A DNA stretch of 64,000 nt from Aphrocallistes beatrix (Eukaryota; Porifera; Hexactinellida; Sceptrulophora; Aphrocallistidae), in contig OY725499.1 of the NCBI GenBank assembly GCA_963281255.1, positions 310,001 to 374,000 on the forward strand, in the 5' to 3' direction. The translations under genes and the position numbers were made by a program. The first letter of the stretch is position 1. The number at the start of each line of letters is the position of its first letter. Below are positions 33,355 through 43,454 of the stretch, in pieces. The notes beneath the pieces were generated by a model, which made no database searches, was not told the origin of the DNA, and saw nothing but the letters and a program-made list of their open reading frames with translations.

Positions 33355-34173
33355 TTAAATATGAAGATATAGAATGATGAAAAATATTGGGGCAAAAACA
33401 AAAATTACAAATATTTGGATAGAACCTGCATTGCTTGTCGGTGTAGATTCAACAGTTGCTCCAGATGTTGCAGCTATTATGGGGGCTGTAGCACTATTAG
33501 TTGCAAGATTAGTTGTAGACATAGCAGATATTGTAGAAATTGTTGGTGTTGTTGGTGTTGGTGAGAATGTACACAGTCCATTGTTACAATATGACCATGG
33601 AGGTGTGCAATTAGAGCAAGCAATTCCCTCAATATAAGGAGTACCGGATCTAATCCCTTCAGCGAAATTACATATTACCCTAGCACCTGATTCCCCACAA
33701 ACAGTAATTAAATCTAAAAAAGCACAACCCACAAAAGTAGTAGTGGACCAAATCAATTGAACATAACCAAGACAAATACCACTACATGTAGAAGGATAGA
33801 TAAAATTGGCATTTTTGGATGCCCAATATTGAATTGGGACAGTATTGCTGCTAATTGTGCCATCTATGGAATATATACTTTCACCGACAATATTTTCAGA
33901 AGCATTGCAATTTCCATTCTGCGCTTGTTCCTGCCTAGCATAGTTAGGTTCAAGACCACGGCATTCATTGATGTAATTGTCTGCAACAGTTGCAAGGCAA
34001 TCACTCCATTGAATTTCACGCATGTCTGCTGCTAATGGAGAAACACCTCTACGAATAGTGTTGATAGCATCTACTATTTCCTGTTGTGCTTGTTTACTAA
34101 ACATTGTTGATTCAACAACAATCAAGGTGAGAGTGGCTAATATTGTAGCGTGTAAAATCAATAAGGATTTCAT
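33355..34173 (-). CDS. Long CAP protein with hydrophobic tail (inverted paralogue)
   Basis: The protein is 272 aa, the same length and layout as 22634: signal peptide, CAP domain, hinge CSNCTPPWSYCNNGLC, stalk and hydrophobic tail ending FIILYLHI. Cavity positions are Pro76, Glu98, Lys120 and Gly136, so one more member is lost than in its twin (Glu120 becomes Lys). The upstream TATA context CATAAATA is replaced by an equivalent ACATAAATAG, about 45 bases before the ATG. Confidence 0.93.
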   Translation of the reverse strand: MKSLLILHATILATLTLIVVESTMFSKQAQQEIVDAINTIRRGVSPLAADMREIQWSDCLATVADNYINECRGLEPNYARQEQAQNGNCNASENIVGESIYSIDGTISSNTVPIQYWASKNANFIYPSTCSGICLGYVQLIWSTTTFVGCAFLDLITVCGESGARVICNFAEGIRSGTPYIEGIACSNCTPPWSYCNNGLCTFSPTPTTPTISTISAMSTTNLATNSATAPIIAATSGATVESTPTSNAGSIQIFVIFVFAPIFFIILYLHI

Positions 34174-34509
34174 TTCTATCAGGAACTATCACTATAATTT
34201 ATGTTGCAAAATACACTATTTATGTTTTTCGCTGAGAGTTACTCAAGAAGTATTTATTCCCATTCTCGACATGTTAATAGCATTTTTAGTTGCTCTATAA
34301 GGTAATATCACATTCAATATTCATTAAATCTAAGAGTTCATTTGCTTTGAATTAATTACACTTATAAGTAATGTAGCCCATGTTAATCTCTATGTATTTA
34401 CCCTTTTGTTCTAGAAGTTGAGTTGATTAAAAAATTAAGCTTTTGATCCTTGAATTTGGAATAGTTAATTTAATTATAGTATAGTTTCTAGCGAGAAGAA
34501 ACAATTGTT

Positions 34510-34810
34510 GCTTTCAACTTTTGTTTTGAATTTTATGCATCAAAGTGAACGAATAGTAAAATAAATTAGATCAAAATTATTGCTCTGCAGATGATTAGAA
34601 AAGCTGTAGATCGATATTTCAGCTTCTAAGATTTGAAAACTTTATGGGTGGGCTTGGCCCCCAGACCCTTTTATTGGCTCGCTTCGCACCCCAAATCCCA
34701 AATCCTGGCTACGTCCCTGCATTAACGCTGGTCTTCTAATTTTAGGACAGTCGAATTTAAGTTGGCCAAGCCCTTCTAAATTAAGGTCTCTGGGATCCGC
34801 TACTGGTTAT
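34510..34810 (-). mobile_element. hAT-type element of the TGGCGGCT family
   Basis: This is the inverted counterpart of 22024-22330, with CAAATCCTGGCTACGTCCCT and GATCGATATTTCAGC. It is shared by both arms and therefore older than the duplication. Confidence 0.62.
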
Positions 34811-34951
34811 CTTGGCACCCAGAAACTTCCACCTGGATCTACCTCTAGTTTTATGAATCCAAGCCAACCTGAGCTCCAATTTAAAAATTGATTAGAATAT
34901 TAGTGCAGCTCCAAGTGTCCCGGTTGAAACCGGACTAGCTCGTGTCGATGG

Positions 34952-35291
34952 CAGAGTTGCACGCGGGCTACGGGCCGACTTTTCTTATCGGCCCGCGGGC
35001 TGTGCGGGCCGAATATAGTAGTTTGTGGGCTCCACGGACGGAAATCTTGGCAGGACTCCCCGCGTTGATAACCGAGACGATATTTTTAATTGTCACGAGG
35101 TACCAATTAAGGAATATTTACGTAAATGGAACTTTGTTAGTTTTTACTTATTTGTATTTGCAGAAACTCATTCCCATAAAAGGATTCCCTAAGTGTCTCT
35201 CTATAGTTACTAACTTACAACGTGGGCCAAAAATATTTATGCGGGCTTCTTGCGGGCCGCGGTTACAAATTTCGGCCCGTGTACGACTCTG
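34952..35291. mobile_element. 340-base GC-rich hAT-type MITE, right arm only
   Basis: Ends CAGAGTTGCACGCGGGC and GCCCGTGTACGACTCTG are flanked by perfect 8-base duplications GTCGATGG (34944-34951, 35292-35299). The left arm shows the empty site once at about 21885-21893. The ORF at 34942-35409 runs through the element and is not a gene. Confidence 0.9.
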
Positions 35292-36193
35292 GTCGATGGC
35301 TATGACCCTCAAATGGGTGGAACGTGAAATCCTGAGGGGAAGCACCCGAAACGTCCCGCTCCCATGGATTTCTTCAAATACCTCCCTAAAAGTCTTCTTT
35401 TTCGGTTAATAGGTTCTCCGCTTAATCGGGGCAGAATGACTTCTAATCGATCTGACCATATTAGGCGTAGTCTACTGTGGTAGATAAAAAGATATTAAAA
35501 ATCAGGACGTCCTACCAAAAACAGGACAGTTGGCATGTATGTATTGAGTTTGCTCTACTTTTCTCATTCTCAGAACTAAAAGAAAGTCCAAATATGATCT
35601 CCTTGATTAAAAAATTACATATTTTCCCTGCTTTAATCACCAAGAAAATAACGTTTGAATACCTACATGAACTTAAATCAATATTCTCAAATTCCAACAT
35701 GTTTAAACAGTCCACTAATTTAATTAATGATATCATGTCCACAAATTTATAATCCTTTGAAGATGAATAATTATCATGAAAGTGTGGCAATAGAAAAATA
35801 TTCGGTTTGAAGTTATTGTCCATAAACCTGGATTTAACATCTAAATTATTCAGCTAATTAATAAATTCTTATCACGTCATCATCCAAGTTAACAGTGTAC
35901 TATAGCCTCTATTAGATAATCTGTTTTAGCATGTAATAGCGTAAGCTGACATTTATTAAAAACTATCGCGCATAACATACTACGTATAGCTAGCAAATAG
36001 TGCGACGATATACTGTGATATACTAAGTTCTTCCAATTCTTTTCCCGACAGGGGTGCTGTAGCCACCCCTTCCCACCCTGCACTGCCTACCAAAAGTATT
36101 CGTGCACCCCAATATTTTCCATAAAAATGTTTTATTTCCACATCATAGCATGAGATATTAGCTCCGTAATACTAACTGTATACGTATGAAGTA

Positions 36194-36676
36194 CAGGTAT
36201 TCCTCGCCGTTCGCGGGGGTTACGTTCCTGAGAATTGTCGCGAATGGCAAAATCGCAAACGGCAAGACGTTAGTTCAATGAGAATGGTAGGGTTACGTTC
36301 CTAGATTATAAAAACGACGCTAGATACAGTTTGCTAAATACGTTATTGATTCAATAGTTTCGCTGTAATACTGATACAAACACGGGCATTAGTGAAATGT
36401 AGTGATAAATGAAGTGATAAATGAAAGATATAGATCCCCTAGTAGCAAACCTAAGTACCATACCTAAATAGTAAAGTCTAGCCTTTAGTACTAAACCTAA
36501 ATTGTAGATACGTATAAGGTTATGGACTTATGCTAGCCCATAAACTACTGAAGAGAGCAACGAAAACCGCGAATAGTCGAGGGAACGAGTCGCGAATAGC
36601 AAAACAAGACTCAAAAATTTTTCCGCGAATAGTCGAAACCGCGAATGGCAAACCCGCGAACGGCGAGGGTTACCTG
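36194..36676. mobile_element. 483-base pogo-like MITE with TTCGCG repeats
   Basis: Ends CAGGTATTCCTCGCCGTTCG and CGAACGGCGAGGGTTACCTG are flanked by TA. The interior has many GCGAATAG / CGCGAACGG units. It sits exactly at the outer edge of the right arm of the inverted duplication. Confidence 0.8.
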
Positions 36677-38772
36677 TATATAGATATGATAGTATTTTAC
36701 AGCTAAACGTCAAACCAGATATTATCATGTGGTAGACTACCTGAAAATTTGACTTTTGACTTTGCCCATCCGTTATTAACTTATTATGCATAATGGCTGA
36801 AATCTTCAGGTATTTTACAAAACAACTGATTTGACGTTTAACGGTAACTGATATACAGTACAGGTAGGGTAGTTTCTAGTGGGGAAATGGAGGCAAAGCC
36901 CTTTCAAATGCTTGCCGAAATCCTGGGGAGAGGGAGGCAGAAGGAGACTTCTCCCTCCCCTCAGGATTTCGCCTTCCACCCATTTGAGGGTCGAAACCGG
37001 GAATCACTTGGGACTGTACTAATATTCCAATCAATCTTTGAATTGGAGGACAACGATTGGCATGAATCTACAAAACTGGAAGTGTGTCCAGACGGAGGTT
37101 CCTGGGTGACTGGGCGGCGAGTGGCGGCTCCAGAGATTTTAATTTAAGGGAGTCAAATTAAATCCATAGAAGTTTCGTCCCCGGATATTTCTTTGAATGA
37201 AATTATCGAATCCTCACTTTCATTCTCCCATTCATTCTAACAAATAATAAATGAAAATCACCCACCTCCAAATGAAATAAAAATAACACTCTCGCGTGCC
37301 ATTTGATATTATTTCAAACTCAAAGGGCCCACTTTCTCTTTGCTCTTATATAAAATACGTACTCTCTAAAATGCCCACTCTCCTATTAATTCTATTCAAC
37401 TTTGGTACAAATTCATGTTTTCCAACAGTTTGTGATTCCATTCTAAAATATCAACGACGAAACTTCCGTTTACCGTTAAAGTTAACTTTCAGTGAAATGG
37501 GACGATTATGAAATTTTCAAAAATACTTGTTTTGGGAAATGAAGTTTGTAAAACTTCATCTAAAACGCCGAAAGCTCCATTGGGGGATTTTGGGGGCTTT
37601 GGTTGAGAATAATAAAGTTAAGCAAATTCTTTGCCCAAACATTTTTGAAATATAAAAATGGACAAACTTCTCCAAATATTAACTTTGACATTACTTATTG
37701 AACTGCTCACTAGCAGACCCACAAATAAGATAATGTAATTTGAAAAACATATCTTCAGGTTGACTACATCTAGAGTTATCATAGGACAAGGCTATCAATT
37801 AACACTTGTTTTGAGAATGTATCGTTTTTGAATTGAAAAATTTGGACATCTAAAATATAGTTTGAAAAAATAATATAATATATCTATTAATTTAAATTTA
37901 GTGAGCCCTCTACTTCACTAATTTTTTCTAAGAATTTGACTAAGTATTGCTCAATTCATTGGGAAATTCTTAAAATTCCAGAGAATTCTGTATAAAATCT
38001 TAGAATATAACTTTTTAAAAATACGTACTTAGAATAATATTAAGAATTTGGCTAAGCATTGTTCAATTCTTTGAGAAATTCTTACAATTTCAGGGTATTC
38101 AAAGAAAAAATTAAGAATACAATTATAACTCTGAATTTTTGTGAATACGCACTTAGAATAATTCTAAGAATTTAAATAAATATTGTTCAATTCTAGAGAA
38201 ATTCTTACAGTTTCAAGGAATTTAAAGAATTTTTATTAGAATATAACTAATTATCGTGAATACATACTTAGATAATTTTATGAATTTGGCTAACTACGCG
38301 TACATGTATTTTTCAATTTTTAGAGAAATTCTTAGAATTCCAGAGAATCCAAGAAAGAGTCTTAGAATAGAACTAATCCAAGAAAGAGTCTTAGAATAGA
38401 AGTATTTTTCAAATACTGTTCATCTTCAAAGGATTATTAATTTGTGGACATAATAAAATAAATTTATTTAGTGGGATGTTTATATGTATATATTGGAATT
38501 AAAATGCTGATTTAAGACCCATGTAGATATGATTTTATATGCGTTATATATTGTCCAAATTTGAGGAATCTAAGCATATTATGAAACAAATACAGTCAAC
38601 TTCCACTGAGCTTACATCGCTCCTCAGATCCCCTGGATGTTGCACCGTCCCATCAAAAATCTGATTGATTTATGTATTTAGAAAGTAGACTTCTAAGTGA
38701 TCTACAATAAGGTAGTTCACAGAATATACATATGTTACAGTTAAACATCAAATCAGATATTATTATGAAGTA
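36677..38772. repeat. Second copy of the rearranged centre blocks
   Basis: This corresponds inverted to 28290-29812: the AGGATTTC box at 36905-36970, AAACTTCATCTAAAACGCC at 37552, and the about 116-base tandem array at 37925-38400. No gene is seen; the ORF at 36887-37147 is part of a repeated block also found at 39340-39510. Confidence 0.55.
37925..38400. repeat. Tandem repeat array 3 (about 116-base unit)
   Basis: About four units occur, same orientation as 26574-26905, again with TTAGAATATAACT and AATACGCACTTAGAATAATT boxes. The last unit carries a short direct duplication (AATCCAAGAAAGAGTCTTAG). Confidence 0.72.
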
Positions 38773-39196
38773 CAGGGTGTTTCATTGATTACACACAAAA
38801 GTAAATTGCTATCATTCCTTTTGTGATTGAGATAATTTAGTTATTTTGGTTGCTTTTGAAAGGAAATCCTTTGACATTTATGAAAAACAATGAAACAAAC
38901 CGTTGGAATAAAAGTAAATTATTTCAAAACATCATTAATATGGGATAACTCATTTCCGATTCAGTCATTTTGGGCGGGTAAACCTTAGAAATGTGGGGTA
39001 ATCTTGAATAGGACTGATTTTTATGGTAGAATTCCACCATCTTGATCTTCTTTTGTTTGTCATCTAGCTTGTCCATTTTGTTGTCACACAAATGTCAGAG
39101 GATGTTAAACAACATCGTAAAAGGGGAAGATGATTAGTAAAATATTTACCTAGTAATTTCAAATTATTTTCGTGATACAATCACAGAAACACCCTG
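38773..39196. mobile_element. 424-base mariner-like MITE
   Basis: Ends CAGGGTGTTTCATTGATTA and TCACAGAAACACCCTG are flanked by TA. No transposase is encoded. The flanking repeat resumes on each side. Confidence 0.78.
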
Positions 39197-39792
39197 TATA
39201 ATACCTGAAAATTTCAGGCTTTGCCCGTCCGTTATTATGCATAATGCCTGAAAATTTCAGGTATTTTACATGACAACTGATTTGACGTTTAACGGTAACT
39301 GATATACAGTACAGGTAGGGTAGTTTCTAGTGGGGAAGGGGAGGCGTAGCCCTCTCGAATGTTTGCTGAAATCCTGGGGAGAGGGAGGCAGAAGGAGAGT
39401 TCTCCCTCCCCTCAGGATTTCACTTTCCACCTATTTGAGGGTCATAGCCATCGAAATTATGAATCTACAAAACTAGAAGTGTATCCGGACGGAGGTTCCT
39501 GGATAACGGTAAAAGTTTTTTATAGATTTAAATACCCTCCGAATCCATGCTAATATGCTCTCAGGCGGTTCACAATCTGGGTGATTTAATTTAGGGGGAT
39601 TTTAATATTCGACTGTCCTAGGATTAGAAGACCAGCGTTAATGCAGGGCGTAGCCAGGATTTTGATTGAGGGGTCTTGAGCGAGCGGAGCGAGCAAATCA
39701 GGGGGTCCGGGGGGCAAGCCCCCATAAAGTTTTTAAATCTTAGACGCTGAAATATCGATCTACAGCTATTATACGAGTATCCATCTGTGGAG

Positions 39793-39935
39793 GAGCAATT
39801 GCCTCGCAACTGTTGCAAACAATTACAACAATGAATGCCGTGGCCTTGTATCTAAATATGATAGGCAGGAATAAGCACAAAATAGAGTTTCCAAAAATAT
39901 TGACGGGGGGGAAGTATATATTGGTTTCATTCACT
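39793..39935 (+). pseudogene. Broken long-type CAP fragment
   Basis: It resembles about 22800-22935 of the gene at 22634 (TGCCTCGCAACTGTTGCAAAC, ATGAATGCCGTGGCCTTG, GATAGGCAGGAA). Only a small part of the CAP core remains and it is not translatable. Sequence at 40025-40330 resembles the 3' flank of the same family in reverse, so the locus is also rearranged. Confidence 0.75.
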
Positions 39936-40051
39936 TTTTATATTTCTAAGAAAAGGCACAGCTTAAGCACCATTCTTCATCTAGATGGCAATAGAATGGT
40001 TACAAATATAGATCGTATTTGTCCACAAATTGAAATTAGAGCTACCGTCGA

Positions 40052-40197
40052 CAGGGGCGCCGAACTTTTTGAAATCTTAGGATAATTTTGGGGTTCCAGG
40101 GGCCAGCCTAAATTTTATATTACTTCTATGGGACATTTTTCGATTCCCTGGGGGACTCGAGACTCCCAACCCCCCCCCCCCGGGTTCGGCGCCTATG
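40052..40197. mobile_element. 146-base hAT-type MITE
   Basis: Ends CAGGGGCGCCGAAC and GTTCGGCGCCTATG are flanked by perfect 8-base duplications ACCGTCGA (40044-40051, 40198-40205). A long run of C lies inside the right end. It sits inside the remnant CAP 3' flank. Confidence 0.87.
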
Positions 40198-40376
40198 ACC
40201 GTCGACATAAAGAGTATAATTAAGACACGTCCCTATTCAAAAAAGGTTCATCAAAATTTGTTCTAACATAAAAAGACACCCAATATACGGAATATCAATA
40301 ATGAGAAGTTCATGCCCAATTGTATTTAACATGTCCATTAAAAAGTATTTTGAAATAATATGGCTGATTGTTTGAT

Positions 40377-40690
40377 AATACGTAGAACGTCAGTTATCCG
40401 AACTTCAGTTATCCGAACACTTCATTTATCCGAACCCCTTGGCTGACCAAATAAAATATGCTAAATTTATAAATGATACATCCTTGAGTTGAGAATTGAA
40501 AGCACTACACTGCCATCATTTTATATACTTTTGATGATACGTACATAGATCAATATGTATTTTATCCATATTCATCATCATGACTACTTAGTACTACTAA
40601 CCAACTTTTATATATAATTACATAACAACTTCAGTTATCCGAACCCCCTCGGTCCCGACCCGTTCGGATAACTGACGTCCTACTGTACTA
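40377..40690. mobile_element. Pogo-like MITE with TTATCCGAAC repeats
   Basis: It runs from TACGTAGAACGTCAGTTATC to GATAACTGACGTCCTACTGTA, with extra internal copies of TCAGTTATCCGAAC. Similar termini are known from Tigger/pogo MITEs. Confidence 0.75.
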
Positions 40691-41256
40691 GCATTCTTTG
40701 TCCATCATATGAACTATAATGCTATGACGTTGAACTTTATCCATTCATCTATTATCAGGAGCGGTGTTAGGGAGGGGGGGGGCGAAAGTGCGGTCATTTT
40801 GGGTGGGGAAGCTATAGAAATGTGGGGCCAAGCTATAAATAGAATGGACCCCATGTCATTGATATAAAATTAAGAGCGGAGGCTGGAGTGCGCTCCTAAA
40901 TTTAAGGAGCGCTTAATGTTCTGTTGAAAATAAAAATCTTATTTGGTGGAAATTTGAATGTTGGCGGCCCTAGATTATAAATAAATGCAGTTTGTTCAAC
41001 TAAATTTAACATTGAAATGTATTAACTTAGAGTGGCCCATCTAACATTTTCCCGAATGCTAAATATTCTTATAGAGTATCCGCTCATCCAAAAATGTGAG
41101 GAGATTATACTTAACACTCCATCCCGCACTCTAAAAATGGGGGTATTTATGTTTCTGCTCGATAAGTGTTAATTAGATCCCATACTGTCCAACTCTCCCG
41201 ATTTCGTTTGATTATCCCAAGTCCCACCGGGAGCTATATAATCCCGATTTGGTCTA
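40691..41256. other. Intergenic region, no gene
   Basis: This is AT-rich with a G-rich stretch near 40765. Bases 40793-40850 weakly resemble the interior of the mariner-like MITE at 38960-39040. Nothing else is recognisable. Confidence 0.4.
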
Positions 41257-41676
41257 CACTGCCCTACCAAAAGTATTCGTACACCCCAATAGGAGTCAAT
41301 AGTAATAAATCAGTAACAGTTGGACTAAATTTGGCTTAAAATACATATTCTACACACTCGATTTACTCATTGTATAGTGTTTCAAATCAATTACTCTATT
41401 TAAAAGTTAAATATTTTTGACCCGTGACACCTAGTGCCACCAACGCCATCATATATAGTGGCATTAATTTATGATATGTGGCACAATGAAGTTCGAAGGA
41501 GAGTAATTGAGTTGAAAGACTATAAAATGAATAAATCGAGTGTATAGAATATGAATTTTAAGCCAAATTTAGTCAAACTGTTACTGATTTATTACTATTG
41601 ACTCCAAAAATAGATACGATTTATACAAATTGTATGGGAATTATTGGGGTGTACGAATACTTTTGGTAGGGCAGTG
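41257..41676. mobile_element. 420-base fully palindromic Tc1-like MITE
   Basis: Ends CACTGCCCTACCAAAAGTAT and its complement are flanked by TA (41255-41256, 41677-41678). The inverted repeat continues almost to the centre near 41455. CAAAAGTATTCGxACACC is a known Tc1-type terminal motif. It is complete at both ends but non-coding. Confidence 0.87.
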
Positions 41677-41895
41677 TATCTTCTCCCTATTTAACCCGAT
41701 ATCCTACATTGTTAATTCAATATTTCCCTCAACTTTAAGACAATAACCACAATAGACAAATAATTACTTAGAAATTCGAATATATGCTATATAAATAAAA
41801 AATTGAGCATCCATAATCTGCCATAAATAATATAGCCTAAATTTTGGTTTCAAAGTTTACGGTCTCGCCCACGTTAGAAATCCCGATTTGAAGTA

Positions 41896-42372
41896 CAGTG
41901 GAACCTCCATAACCCGAAATTTAATGGGAGATGAAAAAAATGTCGGATTAGCAAATTGTTGGATTATCGAATAACCTCCATAATCCGACATTTGTGGAAA
42001 ATTAGCAAAATGTCGGGTTATGGAGGTAAAATAACCTCCACAATCCGACAATATTTGACAGACGAATAATTTGTCTGATCAAAGAGGTAAAATAACCCAT
42101 CCATAATCCGACATTTTTTGATAGACGAATAATTTGTCGGATTATGGAGGTAAAATAACCTATAATCCGACATTATTTGATAGACGAAAAAATTGTCGGA
42201 TTATACAGGTCGAATTTGCATTACTGAAAATCATTAAACTGTCGGATTCCGGAATAGCGAGGTGTCGGATTATAGAGGTTGTTTTCTATAGAAAAACGAT
42301 CCGTGAACAGAAATAATGTCGGTTTAGAGAAATGTCTGATTACAGAAGTGTCGGATTAAGGAGGTTCCACTG
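41896..42372. mobile_element. 477-base pogo/Tigger-like MITE with amplified subrepeats
   Basis: Ends CAGTGGAACCTCCATAACCC and GGAGGTTCCACTG are flanked by TA. The interior holds repeated units of GATAGACGAATAATTTGTC and CCTCCATAATCCGACATT. CAGTGGAACCTC is a classic Tigger-type terminus. Confidence 0.87.
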
Positions 42373-42683
42373 TAGTTACTAGGTTGGACAGTATGAAATC
42401 CCTGTACATTGGCAGCACTTCGACTGCCCACCCCAGAATAAATTCTTAGCAATGACTATTATCTAACTACTACTTTTGAGGGTTCCAATTGTCTCATCAC
42501 AAAAATCACTCTTTGAAGGGATTCTGTCTCAAATGAATAGAACACACAAACATTGATTCATAAAAGGCGTCAAATAGTGTGAAAAAAGTATAAATTCATT
42601 TGAGAACCTCCAAACTTCACAATATTTTGCTCTTAATTTACCTCGAGTAATTATCACACTGTAATTCTTCCTCAAAAATCCTG

Positions 42684-43286
42684 ATGAAATTGGCACTATC
42701 GAGCATAATTTTACTTGTAGTTTTCGTCATATATGGACGCACCAATCCTGATGCAATCAACATTGTGAATCTTCATAATAAAATAAGAGCTTCGGTGTCC
42801 CCAACAGCTTCTAACATGATTGCACTTGAATGGAGCGATTGTCTGGCGAGTGTGGCGAGTGATTATCTTAATTCCTGTCCTGGATTTAATCATAATCCAA
42901 ATAGAACCACTGATGCTCAGAAAAAGGGCTGTCTGACAAATATTTCACCAGCTTATGTGGGAGAAAATCTGTTTTGGGCAAGTTATCCGGCTAAATACGC
43001 ACAAGCGATTAACTCATGGGCCAGTGAAGAACAATTCTATGACTACGACCAAAATGCGTGCACGAAAACTTGTGGCCACTATACTCAAATAGTTTGGGCG
43101 ACAACAACTCAAGTCGGCTGTGCAAAAAAAGACCAAACTGAATGTGGAGGCAATGGAACAATTATACTTTGCAATTATGCTCCTGGTGGAAATTATAATG
43201 GACAGCTGCCTTATAAACAGGGAAATCCATGCGATGACTGCCCAACAGGATATCAACAGTGCAACGAGAAGTTATGCACAGACTAA
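42684..43286 (+). CDS. Secreted short CAP protein
   Basis: The protein is 200 aa: signal peptide (1-18), CAP domain, terminal hinge CDDCPTGYQQCNEKLC. The cavity set is complete: His70, Glu94, Glu115, His132. The promoter block TATAAATTCATTTGAGAACC through CTCGAGTAA is retained at about 42588-42655. It differs from 24533 mainly at residues 95-112 (NLFWASYPAKYAQAINSW), the same region that varies among the other copies. Confidence 0.95.
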   Translation: MKLALSSIILLVVFVIYGRTNPDAINIVNLHNKIRASVSPTASNMIALEWSDCLASVASDYLNSCPGFNHNPNRTTDAQKKGCLTNISPAYVGENLFWASYPAKYAQAINSWASEEQFYDYDQNACTKTCGHYTQIVWATTTQVGCAKKDQTECGGNGTIILCNYAPGGNYNGQLPYKQGNPCDDCPTGYQQCNEKLCTD

Positions 43287-43322
43287 TACGAAACATCAGC
43301 TAAATAATATATTAGACCCTAG

Positions 43323-43454
43323 AAGTAACTTAATATTGATTTAGTATATTTAGGCTGTTAGTATTGTTATAGCTTATTATTAATTAGAAAGTAACTTAAT
43401 ATTGATTTAGTATATTTAGGCTGTTAGTATTGTTATAGCTTATTATTAAATTAG
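43323..43454 (+). repeat. 66-base tandem duplication after the CAP stop
   Basis: The segment starting AAGTAACTTAATATTGATTT is repeated once at a 66-base period with practically no differences, indicating recent duplication in the 3' flank. Confidence 0.8.

Larger units (their letters stand above)
30265..36190 (-). repeat. Right arm of the large inverted duplication
   Basis: This is the reverse complement counterpart of 20850-27245. It lacks the roughly 1.08 kb block at 26041-27120 and carries two private hAT-type MITEs (32343-32697 and 34952-35291). At its outer edge it abuts a pogo-like MITE (36194). The continuation of the left arm beyond 20850 is found not here but at 44875-45330, so the right arm was split. 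Confidence 0.88.

Noticed and set aside
34942-35409. 155-codon ORF
   Set aside because: It spans the GC-rich hAT-type MITE at 34952-35291 and its flanks and is absent from the left arm.
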